64,000 nucleotides of DNA from Aldehydirespirator sp965116195 (GCA_965116195.1 OZ220491.1:2914001-2978000), one strand, 5' to 3'. Positions 26,309 through 34,723 are shown, counted from the stretch's first letter. The notes: a model not told the origin generated them from the letters alone. A program made the numbers and translations.

Positions 26309-26347
26309 AATGAGACAACGAAAGCACTATTATATCACTATTATATG

Positions 26348-26794
26348 TCAACGGAGAGCCTGTATAATACCGTAGCACACAATGACAACCATGAAAGCAA
26401 CATTGATGATCAATGCTATGTATATCGGCTTGGTTGAACCAGATCGGGATCGCCATGCCCCGAAACCGATCACTGTTATCAACAGGCCGATGAATCCGTG
26501 TGCAGCCCAGGTTGCAGATCCCACGCCTGCACCGATTGGCAGGTAGGCGTCGGCGAGTCGTACCGCGGCGACGATGAGCAGCGCCAACACAGCGATGGTC
26601 ACGACACTCGCCACCAAAAAGTACACTGCTGCCCGGACCAGAAACACAATCCGGTCTGTTGTTTGTCTGCGGACAGCGTCAACCGCGTTGACGATCTTGT
26701 CGGTGACGATGGCGGGCCAGTTGTCCGGCCCGATACTCAGCGGTGACCGTTCCCCCGGGGATGTCTCCCGTCGGGACTTCGCAGACTTGTTCAT
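26348..26794 (-). CDS. Membrane protein of unknown function, phage-holin/phosphatidate-like topology
   Basis: 148 residues. A polar N-terminal region is followed by a helix-rich stretch (IVNAVDAVRRQTTDRIVFL) and two or three membrane helices (residues about 55-80, 92-110 and 125-145). Its start overlaps the degV stop by one base (TGATG). It is probably a DUF-type actinobacterial membrane protein seen near trxB. No function can be given. Confidence 0.65.
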   Translation of the reverse strand: MNKSAKSRRETSPGERSPLSIGPDNWPAIVTDKIVNAVDAVRRQTTDRIVFLVRAAVYFLVASVVTIAVLALLIVAAVRLADAYLPIGAGVGSATWAAHGFIGLLITVIGFGAWRSRSGSTKPIYIALIINVAFMVVIVCYGIIQALR

Positions 26795-27651
26795 CAGTGC
26801 TCCCGGGTTGAGGGAATCTGGTAGGCAATGCCAAGAACTCCTTGACCTGCGTGGGTCCCGACCACCGGACCGATCTCGGCGACACGAATCTCGCCGTCAT
26901 AGGTGTCACTCAACATGGTGCGCAACAGTTCGGCATCGGTCGCCTGGCCATGCATGATTGTGAGATGCTCCACCGGAGCCGAGGCGCGCACCTTGTCCTG
27001 CAGCCAGGCCAGGGCCTTGCGGCGCGTTCTCACTTTTGCAGCCTCGGTGACCTCTCCGCTTGAGATATCAACGATCGGCTTGATGGACAGCACTGACCCC
27101 AGCATCGCCTGGGCACCGCCGATGCGGCCGCCTTTGCGCAGGTTTTCCAGCGTGTCGAGTGTGCCGAACACACGCGTGCGCTGGGATGTGTCACCAATCA
27201 GTGTTTCGATTTCATCCGCGGTGGCGCTGTCGGCTGCCCGCTGTGCCGCTTGCAACACCATTGTGCCCAGGCCAGCAGAAACCGAGCGACTGTCCAACAC
27301 CCTGATATCGACCATGTCGTCAGCCTCTCGCACGAGGTCCGCAGCCTGGCTTGCCGACTGCCTTGTGGCGGACAGCGCAGAGGACAGGTTGATGCAAACG
27401 ACAGCCTCGCAGCCTGCGTCCAACAGCCTGCGGAACGCCTGCTCGAAGCGACCCGGCGGCGGTGCGGCGGTCTGGGGAAGTTGGTCGCTTGATGCCATCT
27501 GTCGATAGAAATCTGCCACGGTTATCTGCTCACGGTCCACGTACTCGCTGCTTCCGAAGCGAATGAACAGAGGTACAATTTCCACATTCAGGCCTGCTAT
27601 GTCAGCGTCGCTCAGGTCGCACGAACTGTCGGTTACGATCCCTACTTTCAT
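26794..27651 (-). CDS. DegV family fatty-acid-binding protein
   Basis: 285 residues. The start VGIVTDSSCDLSDADI and the EYVDREQITVADFYRQM and TAAPPPGRFEQAF segments are typical of DegV, as are INLSSALSATRQSA and the C-terminal half with LGSVLSIKPIVDISSGEV. DegV (FakB) proteins bind a fatty acid and present it to FakA for phosphorylation; no FakA is seen here. Confidence 0.93.
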   Translation of the reverse strand: MKVGIVTDSSCDLSDADIAGLNVEIVPLFIRFGSSEYVDREQITVADFYRQMASSDQLPQTAAPPPGRFEQAFRRLLDAGCEAVVCINLSSALSATRQSASQAADLVREADDMVDIRVLDSRSVSAGLGTMVLQAAQRAADSATADEIETLIGDTSQRTRVFGTLDTLENLRKGGRIGGAQAMLGSVLSIKPIVDISSGEVTEAAKVRTRRKALAWLQDKVRASAPVEHLTIMHGQATDAELLRTMLSDTYDGEIRVAEIGPVVGTHAGQGVLGIAYQIPSTREH

Positions 27652-27807
27652 GTTCAGTTGCTCAGCCTCGCTTGTTCACTTGATTATTTGACGGTATCAC
27701 GGAGCATGCCGGTTGTGGCGTAGTGCCCGCACTTGTGGGGTAGTCACGATGCTCACCACCGAAGCGTAAACAGCAAACTCGCATCAGCCGTACCTCTGGG
27801 GTGGCCA
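27652..27807. other. Short gap between degV and the GNAT gene
   Basis: 156 bp in which I see no gene, hairpin or promoter that I can define. Confidence 0.4.
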
Positions 27808-28521
27808 CTACTGTAGAGTTCGGTGCAATATGGCCAACTTGTCGGGGCAAACCTTGAAGCCATAGCGGAAGTAGAGAGCGAGGGCTCGCTGATTGTCCGG
27901 TGTCGTGTTCACGAGGACAGTCCTGACTCTGCGGTGCCGCAACCACCTCAAGGCATCAGCAATCAGCACAGCACCGTGCCCCTGACCCTGTTCCGCTGCT
28001 GCCACGGCGAGTCGCTGCAGATAGCCATACGTTCCGGCACGACCGGTAACGCAATACCCGAGGACTTCTGATGCGCGCACCACCCGATAACGGCTGGAGC
28101 GAGCCGCTGTCAGCGCTTCGCGCAGCCCTTCTGCGTCAATGCGCCAGAAGGGCGCAAACGCTGTGGCATCCACTCGCAGGACTCCACTCAAGTCGCCTGC
28201 TCGGGCTCGCTGCGTTCGACGATCCCGAAGTGATGGATCAGTCGCACCAGCTGCACCGGTGAGTTCTCGGCTGAGCGCCACGAGTTCCGAGTGAACTCGG
28301 AATCCGTCCATCATCAGACGGTTGCGCTCGCAGGTGGCCACGGCTGCGGTGACGACAGACTGATAGCCGAAGTCCTGCAGTTGATTGCGCAGCTCAACCA
28401 GAGCGACGGGAGTAAGGGTCGCTGCTGTGGTCATGGGAGCCACATGAGCGACATCGGTTGAATCCTGCCAGTCCCGGACACGAAATCGGGCTGAGTCAAC
28501 GCGCAGCAACCTTGACGCCAT
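27808..28521 (-). CDS. GNAT-family N-acetyltransferase
   Basis: 237 residues. An N-terminal half of about 100 residues, with a long-helix pattern, precedes a GNAT domain with the acetyl-CoA loop LAVAAAEQGQGHGAVLIADAL (motif A, Q-x-x-G-x-G) and LVNTTPDNQRALALYFRYGFK (motif B). The same kind of gene often lies near parB in actinobacteria. The acceptor is unknown. It is divergent from the deacetylase-like gene. Confidence 0.8.
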   Translation of the reverse strand: MASRLLRVDSARFRVRDWQDSTDVAHVAPMTTAATLTPVALVELRNQLQDFGYQSVVTAAVATCERNRLMMDGFRVHSELVALSRELTGAAGATDPSLRDRRTQRARAGDLSGVLRVDATAFAPFWRIDAEGLREALTAARSSRYRVVRASEVLGYCVTGRAGTYGYLQRLAVAAAEQGQGHGAVLIADALRWLRHRRVRTVLVNTTPDNQRALALYFRYGFKVCPDKLAILHRTLQ

Positions 28522-28655
28522 TGCTATCTGTACCGGTTCGCCACAGGGCCAATGGCGAAGTCTCCAAGCAGCGCACCGCCCGGCCTGAAGTCCATGGGTG
28601 GTTGCATCCGATCAGTCCTGAGACAGTTCAAGGGTGTGGCGTTACGCTCCAAGTC

Positions 28656-29348
28656 ATGTTGGTGGTGACAGACGAGCGCTGTTTGCAACACGATACCGGG
28701 GTCCGGCATCCCGAACGCCCGGAGAGACTTACGGCCGCCTTGCAGGGTGTTGCGGCGATTGACGCTGAGTTGATCACCGGCGGAATACCTCCACGCATGG
28801 GGTTTTGTCTGTTCAACTCGGTCGCCGTTGCGGCTGCCTGGCTGGCAGCAGCGGGTCAGCGGGTGGCAGTCGTTGATATTGACGCGCACCACGGCAACGG
28901 CACGCAGGACATTTTCTGGAATCGGGCCGATGTGTTGTACGCGTCCATCCATCAGCATCCCCTCTACCCCGGCACGGGTGCGCTCAGCGACACGGGCACC
29001 GGACCGGGCCGAGGCATGACCGTGAATGTCCCGGTGCCAACGGGCGCTACCGGCGACGTGGCAAGAGCGGCGCTTGATGATGTGATTGTCCCGGCAGTTG
29101 ATCGCTTCTCCCCGGACTGGATGCTGATTTCAGCCGGTTATGACGGTCATCAGGCCGATCCTTTGACGGGACTCTGCTATTCGGCATCTGACTACGGTGC
29201 ATTGGTTCGCAGACTGGTGTCGCTGGCACCGCGAACGGTTGCGGTGCTTGAGGGTGGGTACAACCTGGAGGCAACAGCGGCTTCGTCATATGCGGTTGCG
29301 GGTGCATTGCTTGACCTTGACCTGAACACTCATGAGCGTGACGGCTGA
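28656..29348 (+). CDS. Histone deacetylase/AcuC family protein with an internal deletion
   Basis: 230 residues from the ATG at 28656; the frame continues upstream to 28458 but without homology. The start (HDTGVRHPERPERLTAAL) and the second half (MGFCLFNSVAVAAAWL, VVDIDAHHGNGTQDIFW, SAGYDGHQADPLTG, EGGYNLEA) are clear class-II-like HDAC sequence, including the zinc ligands in DxDxH and YDGH. But the two parts are joined at ELITGGIPPRMGFC, and roughly 80-100 residues, including RPPGHHA with the general-base histidines, are missing in frame. It should be catalytically dead or the sequence is collapsed. The 3' end overlaps the CCA gene. Confidence 0.75.
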   Translation: MLVVTDERCLQHDTGVRHPERPERLTAALQGVAAIDAELITGGIPPRMGFCLFNSVAVAAAWLAAAGQRVAVVDIDAHHGNGTQDIFWNRADVLYASIHQHPLYPGTGALSDTGTGPGRGMTVNVPVPTGATGDVARAALDDVIVPAVDRFSPDWMLISAGYDGHQADPLTGLCYSASDYGALVRRLVSLAPRTVAVLEGGYNLEATAASSYAVAGALLDLDLNTHERDG

Positions 29349-30771
29349 AACTGCCTTGGCCAGAGCGCTGGCGGCAGCAGCTCCGCTGGCGGAACTGTTC
29401 GCAGCAGCGGGCCAACAACTGTTTTTGGTGGGCGGGGTGGTGAGAGATGCACTACAGGGCCGTTTTGTGGACAGTGTTGACATTGACTGCACGACACCGG
29501 CACGGCCCGAAACGACACGGAGCATTGTCTCACCGGCCGCCTCGGCGCTCTGGTCACAAGGTGAACGCTTCGGAACGATCGGCTGTTTGTTGGGGGGACA
29601 GCCTTTCGAGATAACCACCCACCGAGCCGAGCGTTATGACCCGGACTCACGCAAGCCGACGGTTGCTTTTGGTGACGACCTGCATGAGGACCTCGAGCGC
29701 CGGGATTTCACGGTCAACGCCATGGCCGTTGATGCCTCGAGTGGAAAACTGATTGATCCCCACGGCGGGTCAGATGATCTCAAGGCACAGATACTCCGCA
29801 CTCCGCTCACCCCGGAGGTTTCTTTTGAGGATGATCCGCTGCGAATGCTACGCGCAGCTCGTTTTGCCGCAAGTCATGGCCTGAAGCCTTCTGATGACCT
29901 GCTGGATGCCGTAACGGCCATGGGACAGAGAATGTCCATCGTGGCCAAGGAAAGGGTGCGTGCCGAGTTTGAGAGGCTGTTGCTGCTGCCAGATCCCACC
30001 CCAGGCATACGTTTTCTCTTTGAAACGGCTTTGGTCAATCACACGACGCCGTTCTTGTCTGCGTGTGAAGCAGAGACATTGAGTCGAGTCGTGGCAGCCA
30101 CCAGTGCAACTACGACTGCTCGTTGGGCAGCGCTGTTTGTGGGATGTCGGCCAGGCGGAGCAAGCCGGTTGGGTGAGGCAAGTCAGCCAGTTGGGGCGGG
30201 CCAGCCAGTTGCGGCAGGCCGGTTGGGTGGGGCGAACCAGGTAGTCACCGCAGATCAGTTGGGTGGGGCGAGCCAGCACATGCGAGCCATGCGCTGTTCC
30301 AATGATCTGATTGAAAGCGTGGCTGGACTCCTGTCAGCCTGCCACCTGCTGGCCCCGCCCCCTCAAAACCTGCCATCGATACGCCGTCTCGTGCACGCGT
30401 GTGCCGGGGTTCGTGCGTGTACTGAGACGCATGCGTGTGCCACAGGTGTTGACTTTGTGCTGGACTTTGCCGTTCGGGTTGTCACGGCCAAAGGAGACTC
30501 GACGGCCTCGCTTGAACGTTGCCGGGCTGCGCTGACCGAACTGCGCCGTCACGAAGACGTGGACTCTCTTGTCGTGCCTCTACGGGGTGAGGACGTGATG
30601 GAAGTGCTGGGACTTGAGCCGGGCCCTGCGGTGGGGAAAGCGCTCGCATATCTGAGGGAGTTGATGTTTGAGCAGGGTGCACTCACCCGCCCCGAAGCGG
30701 TCGCTGCTCTGCGCGCCCGGGGTTCGCTGCTGGCTTGCCAGCGAGATGGTGTTGTCAGCCAGGCGAGGTAG
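29332..30771 (+). CDS. CCA tRNA nucleotidyltransferase (class II)
   Basis: 479 residues. Head domain: LFLVGGVVRDALQGR, then SVDIDCTT (metal acidic pair), RFGTIGCLLGG and the RRDFTVNAMAVD motif, then FEDDPLRMLRAARFAA. The following helical region is interrupted around residues 275-315 by a low-complexity stretch of GGASQ/GAGQPVAAGRL units encoded by an 18-21 bp repeat (about 30150-30280). The enzyme adds or repairs the 3' CCA of tRNAs, which matters here because tRNA-Ile lacks an encoded CCA. It starts inside the preceding gene. Confidence 0.9.
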   Translation: MSVTAETALARALAAAAPLAELFAAAGQQLFLVGGVVRDALQGRFVDSVDIDCTTPARPETTRSIVSPAASALWSQGERFGTIGCLLGGQPFEITTHRAERYDPDSRKPTVAFGDDLHEDLERRDFTVNAMAVDASSGKLIDPHGGSDDLKAQILRTPLTPEVSFEDDPLRMLRAARFAASHGLKPSDDLLDAVTAMGQRMSIVAKERVRAEFERLLLLPDPTPGIRFLFETALVNHTTPFLSACEAETLSRVVAATSATTTARWAALFVGCRPGGASRLGEASQPVGAGQPVAAGRLGGANQVVTADQLGGASQHMRAMRCSNDLIESVAGLLSACHLLAPPPQNLPSIRRLVHACAGVRACTETHACATGVDFVLDFAVRVVTAKGDSTASLERCRAALTELRRHEDVDSLVVPLRGEDVMEVLGLEPGPAVGKALAYLRELMFEQGALTRPEAVAALRARGSLLACQRDGVVSQAR

Positions 30772-30816
30772 CGCTGCTCTGCGTGCCTGGGATCGGCGGG
30801 GCTACAGTTAGATGTT

Positions 30817-31257
30817 GTGAAGTCTGAGCGGTTCGGTCTTGCTGCTTCCAAACGTCCCTCTGTGGCTGCTGCCGACAGGGTGGCACCGAGGTCGGAGGTT
30901 GCACCGGTTGACTACAGCCTGTCACGGAACGCAACGCTGCGTGCTTGGCGCGCCGGTCAACTCCAACGCAACGAAGTCTGTGACGCCCAGAGCGAACTGC
31001 AACGCAATGCCGAGTGGTGTGGTCAACTGACAGATCGTGACTGTCCTGTGTGTGCTGCCGCCGAACTCGTGGAGGTCACCTATGTCTTCGGGCCGCGTTT
31101 GCCAAAGCACGGTCGCTGCATAACCACACACGCCGAGATGGAAAGACTGAAGAAACGGGTCAGTTCGTTGACGGGTTATGTGGTGGAGGTATGCAGAACC
31201 TGCGGCTGGAACCATCTGATCCGACGTCTGGCACTCGGCGGCAAACGTTCCGCCTGA
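30817..31257 (+). CDS. DUF5318 zinc-ribbon-like protein
   Basis: 146 residues from a GTG. The pair CPVC (residue about 71) and CRTCGW (about 129) looks like a split zinc ribbon, with VFGPRLPKHGRCI between them. This fits DUF5318, an actinobacterial family usually found near the CCA enzyme and the mviN-type genes. Function unknown. Confidence 0.7.
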   Translation: MKSERFGLAASKRPSVAAADRVAPRSEVAPVDYSLSRNATLRAWRAGQLQRNEVCDAQSELQRNAEWCGQLTDRDCPVCAAAELVEVTYVFGPRLPKHGRCITTHAEMERLKKRVSSLTGYVVEVCRTCGWNHLIRRLALGGKRSA

Positions 31258-31295
31258 CCTGCTCATGTGAGGGTTGCGCTTTCACAAAGTTGCAA

Positions 31296-31443
31296 GGCTG
31301 AGCCTCAGGTGGGATTGACAGGCGCAAACGCGAATCGTGAATCGTGATGATTCACGTTTGCGCCTCACAGAGTCTGACCCAGGTCGAAACTCCAACCTCT
31401 CCGAGGGTCAGGCACGCAGGCTGAGCCTCGGAGGGGATTGACA
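31296..31443. repeat. Direct repeats flanking a long hairpin upstream of panB
   Basis: 25-bp copies at 31296-31320 and 31419-31443 match at 22 positions; both end GGGATTGACA. Between them 31320-31336 and 31349-31365 form a stem of 17 bp with one mismatch (AGGCGCAAACG facing CGTTTGCGCCT) and a 12-base loop. No T run follows. Confidence 0.85.
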
Positions 31444-31465
31444 ACAGCAGTCGTGGTGGTATTGT
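31438..31465 (+). promoter_or_regulatory. Probable panB promoter
   Basis: TTGACA at 31438-31443 is followed after 16 bp by TATTGT, about 50 bp before the panB start. The same TTGACA occurs in the upstream repeat copy at 31315-31320. Confidence 0.5.
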
Positions 31466-31513
31466 GCGAGTACCGCTGGCAGCCACAGTGCGCTGGACGG
31501 AAAGGAGCACGCA

Positions 31514-32350
31514 ATGGGCAAGATCACCGCGCCCGCTATACGCGCCCGCAAAACACGTCATGCAGCCGAGTCGCTGGTGATGGTGACGGCATACGATGCG
31601 CCGAGCGCCAGGATGGTGAGCGAAGCTGGCGCTGATCTGATCCTGGTGGGGGATTCCGTTGCCATGGTGGTGCTCGGTTACGACGACACGCTGCAGGTGA
31701 GCGTCAACGACATGGCGCATCACACCGCAGCGGTGGCCAGGGCACGTCCCGAGCCGCACATCGTGGCTGACCTGCCGTGGCTGAGTTACCACGTCTCTGC
31801 AAAGGACACGGTGCGCAATGCCGCAGCACTCATCCGCGCCGGAGCCCAGTCGGTCAAACTGGAGGGTGGCCGCAAACGTCTGCCCATGATTGAACGGATC
31901 ATTGACGCGGAGATTCCTGTGATGGGCCACATCGGTCTCACTCCGCAGTCTGTGCATGCGATGGGTGGCTTCAAGATACAGGGCAAGCATGCGGAGGCTG
32001 CGCGCAAACTCGTTCAGGCGGCGAAGGCTCTGGAGCACGCCGGCTGCTATGCGATCGTGCTGGAGTGCGTGCCGGTGCCTGTGGCGGCGATGGTCACCGA
32101 GGCTGTGGACATCCCCACTATCGGTATCGGTGCCGGACCGCATTGCGACGGCCAGGTACTCGTCTTTCACGACCTGCTGGGTATCGAGAAGCGTCTGTCC
32201 CCCAAGTTCGTTCGGCGTTACGCTCAACTAGGGGACGATGCCTCCGCAGCACTGCGCAGTTTTGCAGCGGATGTACGCTCGGGAGCTTTTCCGTCAGCTT
32301 CGGAGTCATATGATCTGCCCGCAGTCGAGCTCTTGGCGCTCTCGCACTGA
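31514..32350 (+). CDS. panB: 3-methyl-2-oxobutanoate hydroxymethyltransferase
   Basis: 278 residues, ATG preceded by AAAGGAG. Family motifs: MVTAYDAPSARMVSEAGADLILVGDS near residues 22-47 (metal-binding Asp), GGRKRLPMIERI, GHIGLTPQSVHAMGGF, AIVLECVP (catalytic Glu) and TIGIGAGPHCDGQVLVFHDLLG. First committed step of pantothenate synthesis, transferring a formaldehyde unit to alpha-ketoisovalerate. Its last codons are repeated in the downstream gap. Confidence 0.97.
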   Translation: MGKITAPAIRARKTRHAAESLVMVTAYDAPSARMVSEAGADLILVGDSVAMVVLGYDDTLQVSVNDMAHHTAAVARARPEPHIVADLPWLSYHVSAKDTVRNAAALIRAGAQSVKLEGGRKRLPMIERIIDAEIPVMGHIGLTPQSVHAMGGFKIQGKHAEAARKLVQAAKALEHAGCYAIVLECVPVPVAAMVTEAVDIPTIGIGAGPHCDGQVLVFHDLLGIEKRLSPKFVRRYAQLGDDASAALRSFAADVRSGAFPSASESYDLPAVELLALSH

Positions 32351-32497
32351 TGAGGTGGTGATGCCGAGTGTGCCGACAGGGTGATGGGAGGTTGCAGTGG
32401 CTCTTGACGCTCTCGCACTGACGAGGTGGTGGTGCCTGTTTCGGTGGTCGTGGGTTGGTCTCTTCGCAGCAGAACTTGGAGTTCTCGCACTGACGAG
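32330..32497. repeat. Duplicated panB 3' end in the panB-rpsF gap
   Basis: The end of panB (CTCTTGGCGCTCTCGCACTG plus ATGAGGTGGTGATGCC) is followed by a near copy at about 32400 and a shorter copy at about 32475 (TTCTCGCACTGACGAGG). The spacing is about 70 bp. A CAAAGTGGTG doublet follows near 32520. The rest of the 367-bp gap has no gene. Confidence 0.8.
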
Positions 32498-32662
32498 GGG
32501 CGTCTGGCGGTTGTTGTGTCAAAGTGGTGTCAAAGTGGTGGCAACGTGACAGGGTGCTGCTAGTCTGCCTTCGCTGGTTGGCGTGACCCTGTTCCCCAGG
32601 GTTCAGGAAGCGCTTCGGCACTCGGACATTCGCCGATAGGTTCTACCCACATCATCAACCCT

Positions 32663-32717
32663 GCCCCGTTGACGGGGCCCCGGCTTAGGGCCGGGTCCGA
32701 AGGGAGGTCATCGCCCC
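32663..32717 (+). promoter_or_regulatory. Structured leader of the rpsF operon
   Basis: Two adjacent hairpins precede rpsF: GCCCCGT/ACGGGGC (32663-32678) and CCCGGC/GCCGGG (32679-32695). AAGGGAGG follows. Position before the S6-SSB-S18 operon is where the S6:S18 autoregulatory leader occurs in other bacteria; assignment to that motif is a guess. Confidence 0.4.
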
Positions 32718-33062
32718 GTGCTGCGGGCCTACGAACTCATGATCATCATCAACTCCGACGTGGCTTCGGCTGATGTGGATGAGGTGGTCACCCGAGTGGC
32801 CGACTTTGTCTCCGAGGAGGGAGGCCGGATCGTGTCCACCGACAATTGGGGACGGCGCAAGTTCGCCTACACCATCAATCACCAAACCGAAGGCACCTAC
32901 GTGGTGTGGGAGATCGTCACCGAGACGGCCGGCCTGCCCGCCACCGAGCGACGGTTGCGGCTCGCGGACGACATCGTTCGCCACAAACTGTTCCGGCTCC
33001 CGGACTCCGAGGCTGAACGCCGCGGCTTGTTCGCCGGAGCCACACCGGCCTCGTCCGGTTGA
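32718..33062 (+). CDS. rpsF: Small ribosomal subunit protein bS6
   Basis: 114 residues from a GTG with GGGAGG upstream. The S6 fold is shown by RAYELMIIINSD, WGRRKFAYTINHQTEGTYVVWEI and LRLADDIVRHKLFRLP. It is the first gene of rpsF-ssb-rpsR-rplI and pairs with S18 in the small subunit platform. Confidence 0.97.
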   Translation: MLRAYELMIIINSDVASADVDEVVTRVADFVSEEGGRIVSTDNWGRRKFAYTINHQTEGTYVVWEIVTETAGLPATERRLRLADDIVRHKLFRLPDSEAERRGLFAGATPASSG

Positions 33063-33078
33063 TCACGGAGGTTCCCAA

Positions 33079-33603
33079 ATGGGATTCGACAACACTGTAA
33101 CCGTCGTGGGAAACGTCACCCGCGACCCCGAACTTCGTTTTGCGCAGTCGGGAATGCCCATCGCACAGTTCGGGCTGGCCTGGAACCGCAGGCGGCAAGA
33201 CCAGGAGGACGACACGTCCTTTTTCGATGTGGTCTGCTTTCGTCAACTGGCCGAGAATGTGAGCGAGTCGATACGCAAGGGTGCTCGGGTGGTCGTGTAC
33301 GGCACGCTCCAACAGCGCACCTGGGAAAACGACAGCGGTGACCGTCGTTCAAAGGTGGAGATACTTGCTGACGATGTGGCACCCAGCTTGAAGTGGGCCA
33401 CTGCGGAGGTCAGGAGAACCGAGCGTTCCGGTGGTGAGGGCACACGGGGCGGCTACAGCCGCGGTGATGGCGGCGGTTACAGGTCTGGCGGTGATGGCGG
33501 CGGTTACAGGTCTGGCGGTGATGGCGGGGGCGACAGGTCTGGCGGTGATCAGGTTCCCTCCAGACAGTCCAGCTCGGTCATGGCTGAAGAAGAGCCGTTC
33601 TGA
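33079..33603 (+). CDS. ssb: Single-stranded DNA-binding protein
   Basis: 174 residues from the ATG at 33079, with GGAGG upstream; a longer frame from 32773 overlaps rpsF and is not real. The OB fold runs NTVTVVGNVTRDPELRF to about residue 105 (FFDVVCFRQLAENV, KGARVVVYGTLQQRTWE). The linker has three GDGGGYRSGG-type units from a 27-bp-like tandem repeat (33460-33550). The C-terminal tip reads MAEEEPF in place of the usual DDDIPF; it is acidic and ends Pro-Phe, so partner binding should be kept. Confidence 0.97.
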   Translation: MGFDNTVTVVGNVTRDPELRFAQSGMPIAQFGLAWNRRRQDQEDDTSFFDVVCFRQLAENVSESIRKGARVVVYGTLQQRTWENDSGDRRSKVEILADDVAPSLKWATAEVRRTERSGGEGTRGGYSRGDGGGYRSGGDGGGYRSGGDGGGDRSGGDQVPSRQSSSVMAEEEPF

Positions 33604-33717
33604 GTTGGGCGGGGCGCTGCTGTGACACATCTGAACAGTGCTCGCCTTGGGTTTTTGTCACTGCCGAGCACGAGCAATGAGTTTTGATCCAGCAACCATC
33701 AAGCCAGGGAGAAGCTG

Positions 33718-34158
33718 ATGCCCAAGAGCAAGGTCCGTGGCAGGAGCCGCGAAAGCAACCGCCGAATCAAGAAGAAGGTGAGCTATCTCACCTCGGAGAA
33801 GATTGAGTACGTTGACTGGAAGGACGAGAAGCTGCTGCGTAGGTTCATGTCGGATCGGGCCAAGATCCGTGCCCGGCGTGTGACCGGCAACAACACGCAG
33901 CAGCAGAAGCTGGTGGCTGATGCCATCAAGCTCGCTCGGGAGATGGCTCTCGTTCCGTATGCGAACAGGGTGACCACCCAACGCCAGAGCAGAGAACGTG
34001 ACACCCACAGCCGTGCCGAAGGCCCAGCACCTCGGCCCACGGCACCGCCTCCTGCAGCAGATGCCGATGTGGATTCTGTTGACCACGACGATCCCGCCGA
34101 TGATGATGCCCGTGATTATTCCCGGCAACCTGAACAACAGCAAGCGCAGGTGTCGTGA
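33718..34158 (+). CDS. rpsR: Small ribosomal subunit protein bS18 with long acidic C-terminal extension
   Basis: 146 residues, whereas S18 usually has 70-90. Residues 1-90 are normal S18 (KKKVSYLTSEKIEYVDWKDEKLLRRFMSDRAKIRARRVTG, then KLVADAIKLAREMALVPY). The rest is Pro/Ala-rich, then Asp-rich (DADVDSVDHDDPADDDARD), then Gln-rich. Such a tail is not part of the ribosomal fold and could reach the solvent side of the platform. Second gene after ssb. Confidence 0.95.
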   Translation: MPKSKVRGRSRESNRRIKKKVSYLTSEKIEYVDWKDEKLLRRFMSDRAKIRARRVTGNNTQQQKLVADAIKLAREMALVPYANRVTTQRQSRERDTHSRAEGPAPRPTAPPPAADADVDSVDHDDPADDDARDYSRQPEQQQAQVS

Positions 34159-34276
34159 GCTGCTGTCATTCAAGTGGTGTCGTGAAGGCACAAGTTCTAC
34201 GCAGAGGCGTAGGCGATGCGTTCGTCGTGAGAGCAATTGGGAGTTCTCGTGAAGCAGCTGTTACGGGGGTGATGTC
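34159..34276. other. rpsR-rplI gap with GTCGTGAAGG-like repeats
   Basis: 118 bp holding three related blocks around GTCGTGARRG (about 34180, 34226 and 34274), the last of which contains the rplI start codon. Confidence 0.5.
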
Positions 34277-34723
34277 GTGAAGGTGATACTGCGAGCAGAT
34301 GTGGATGGGCTTGGACGCAAAGGCGATGTCTGCGATGTGGCCGCTGGGCACGCTCGCAACTACCTGATCCCCAGCGGGCTGGTGATGAAGTTGTCACCGG
34401 GAGCGCTTCGACAAGCCGAGGCAATGCGCCGTAGTGCGGCGCTGCGCAGCGCTGCTGACCGTGCGGATGCTGAGGAGATAGCAGTCCGGTTAGCTCCCAC
34501 AGTGGTAGCCGTTTCAGCAAGAGCAGCCAAATCCGGGCAGCTCTACGGCTCTGTGAGTGCCGAGGACATCGTGGCGGCTGTCAAGGACCAGGTTGGAGCT
34601 GTCGTTGGTGCCAAGACTGTGGTGATGGAAGCTCCGATCAGACAGACAGGCTCACACTCAGTCCTGTTCAGGCTCCACGACGAGGTGGAGGTACCCGCGA
34701 CCGTGGAGGTCACCGCGATCTGA
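34277..34723 (+). CDS. rplI: Large ribosomal subunit protein bL9
   Basis: 148 residues from a GTG. The N-terminal domain KVILRADVDGLGRKGDVCDVAAGHARNYLIPSGLV is diagnostic, then a connecting helix and the C-terminal domain (GQLYGSVSAEDI, VMEAPIRQTGSHSV). Last of the rpsF operon genes before dnaB. Confidence 0.97.
   Translation: MKVILRADVDGLGRKGDVCDVAAGHARNYLIPSGLVMKLSPGALRQAEAMRRSAALRSAADRADAEEIAVRLAPTVVAVSARAAKSGQLYGSVSAEDIVAAVKDQVGAVVGAKTVVMEAPIRQTGSHSVLFRLHDEVEVPATVEVTAI

Noticed and set aside
28458..28655. N-terminal extension of the histone deacetylase relative
   Set aside because: The residues before the ATG at 28656 are unrelated to the family and overlap the divergent gene region.
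32773..33078. Extended N-terminus of ssb
   Set aside because: It overlaps rpsF in another frame and has no homology; the ATG at 33079 with GGAGG is the start.
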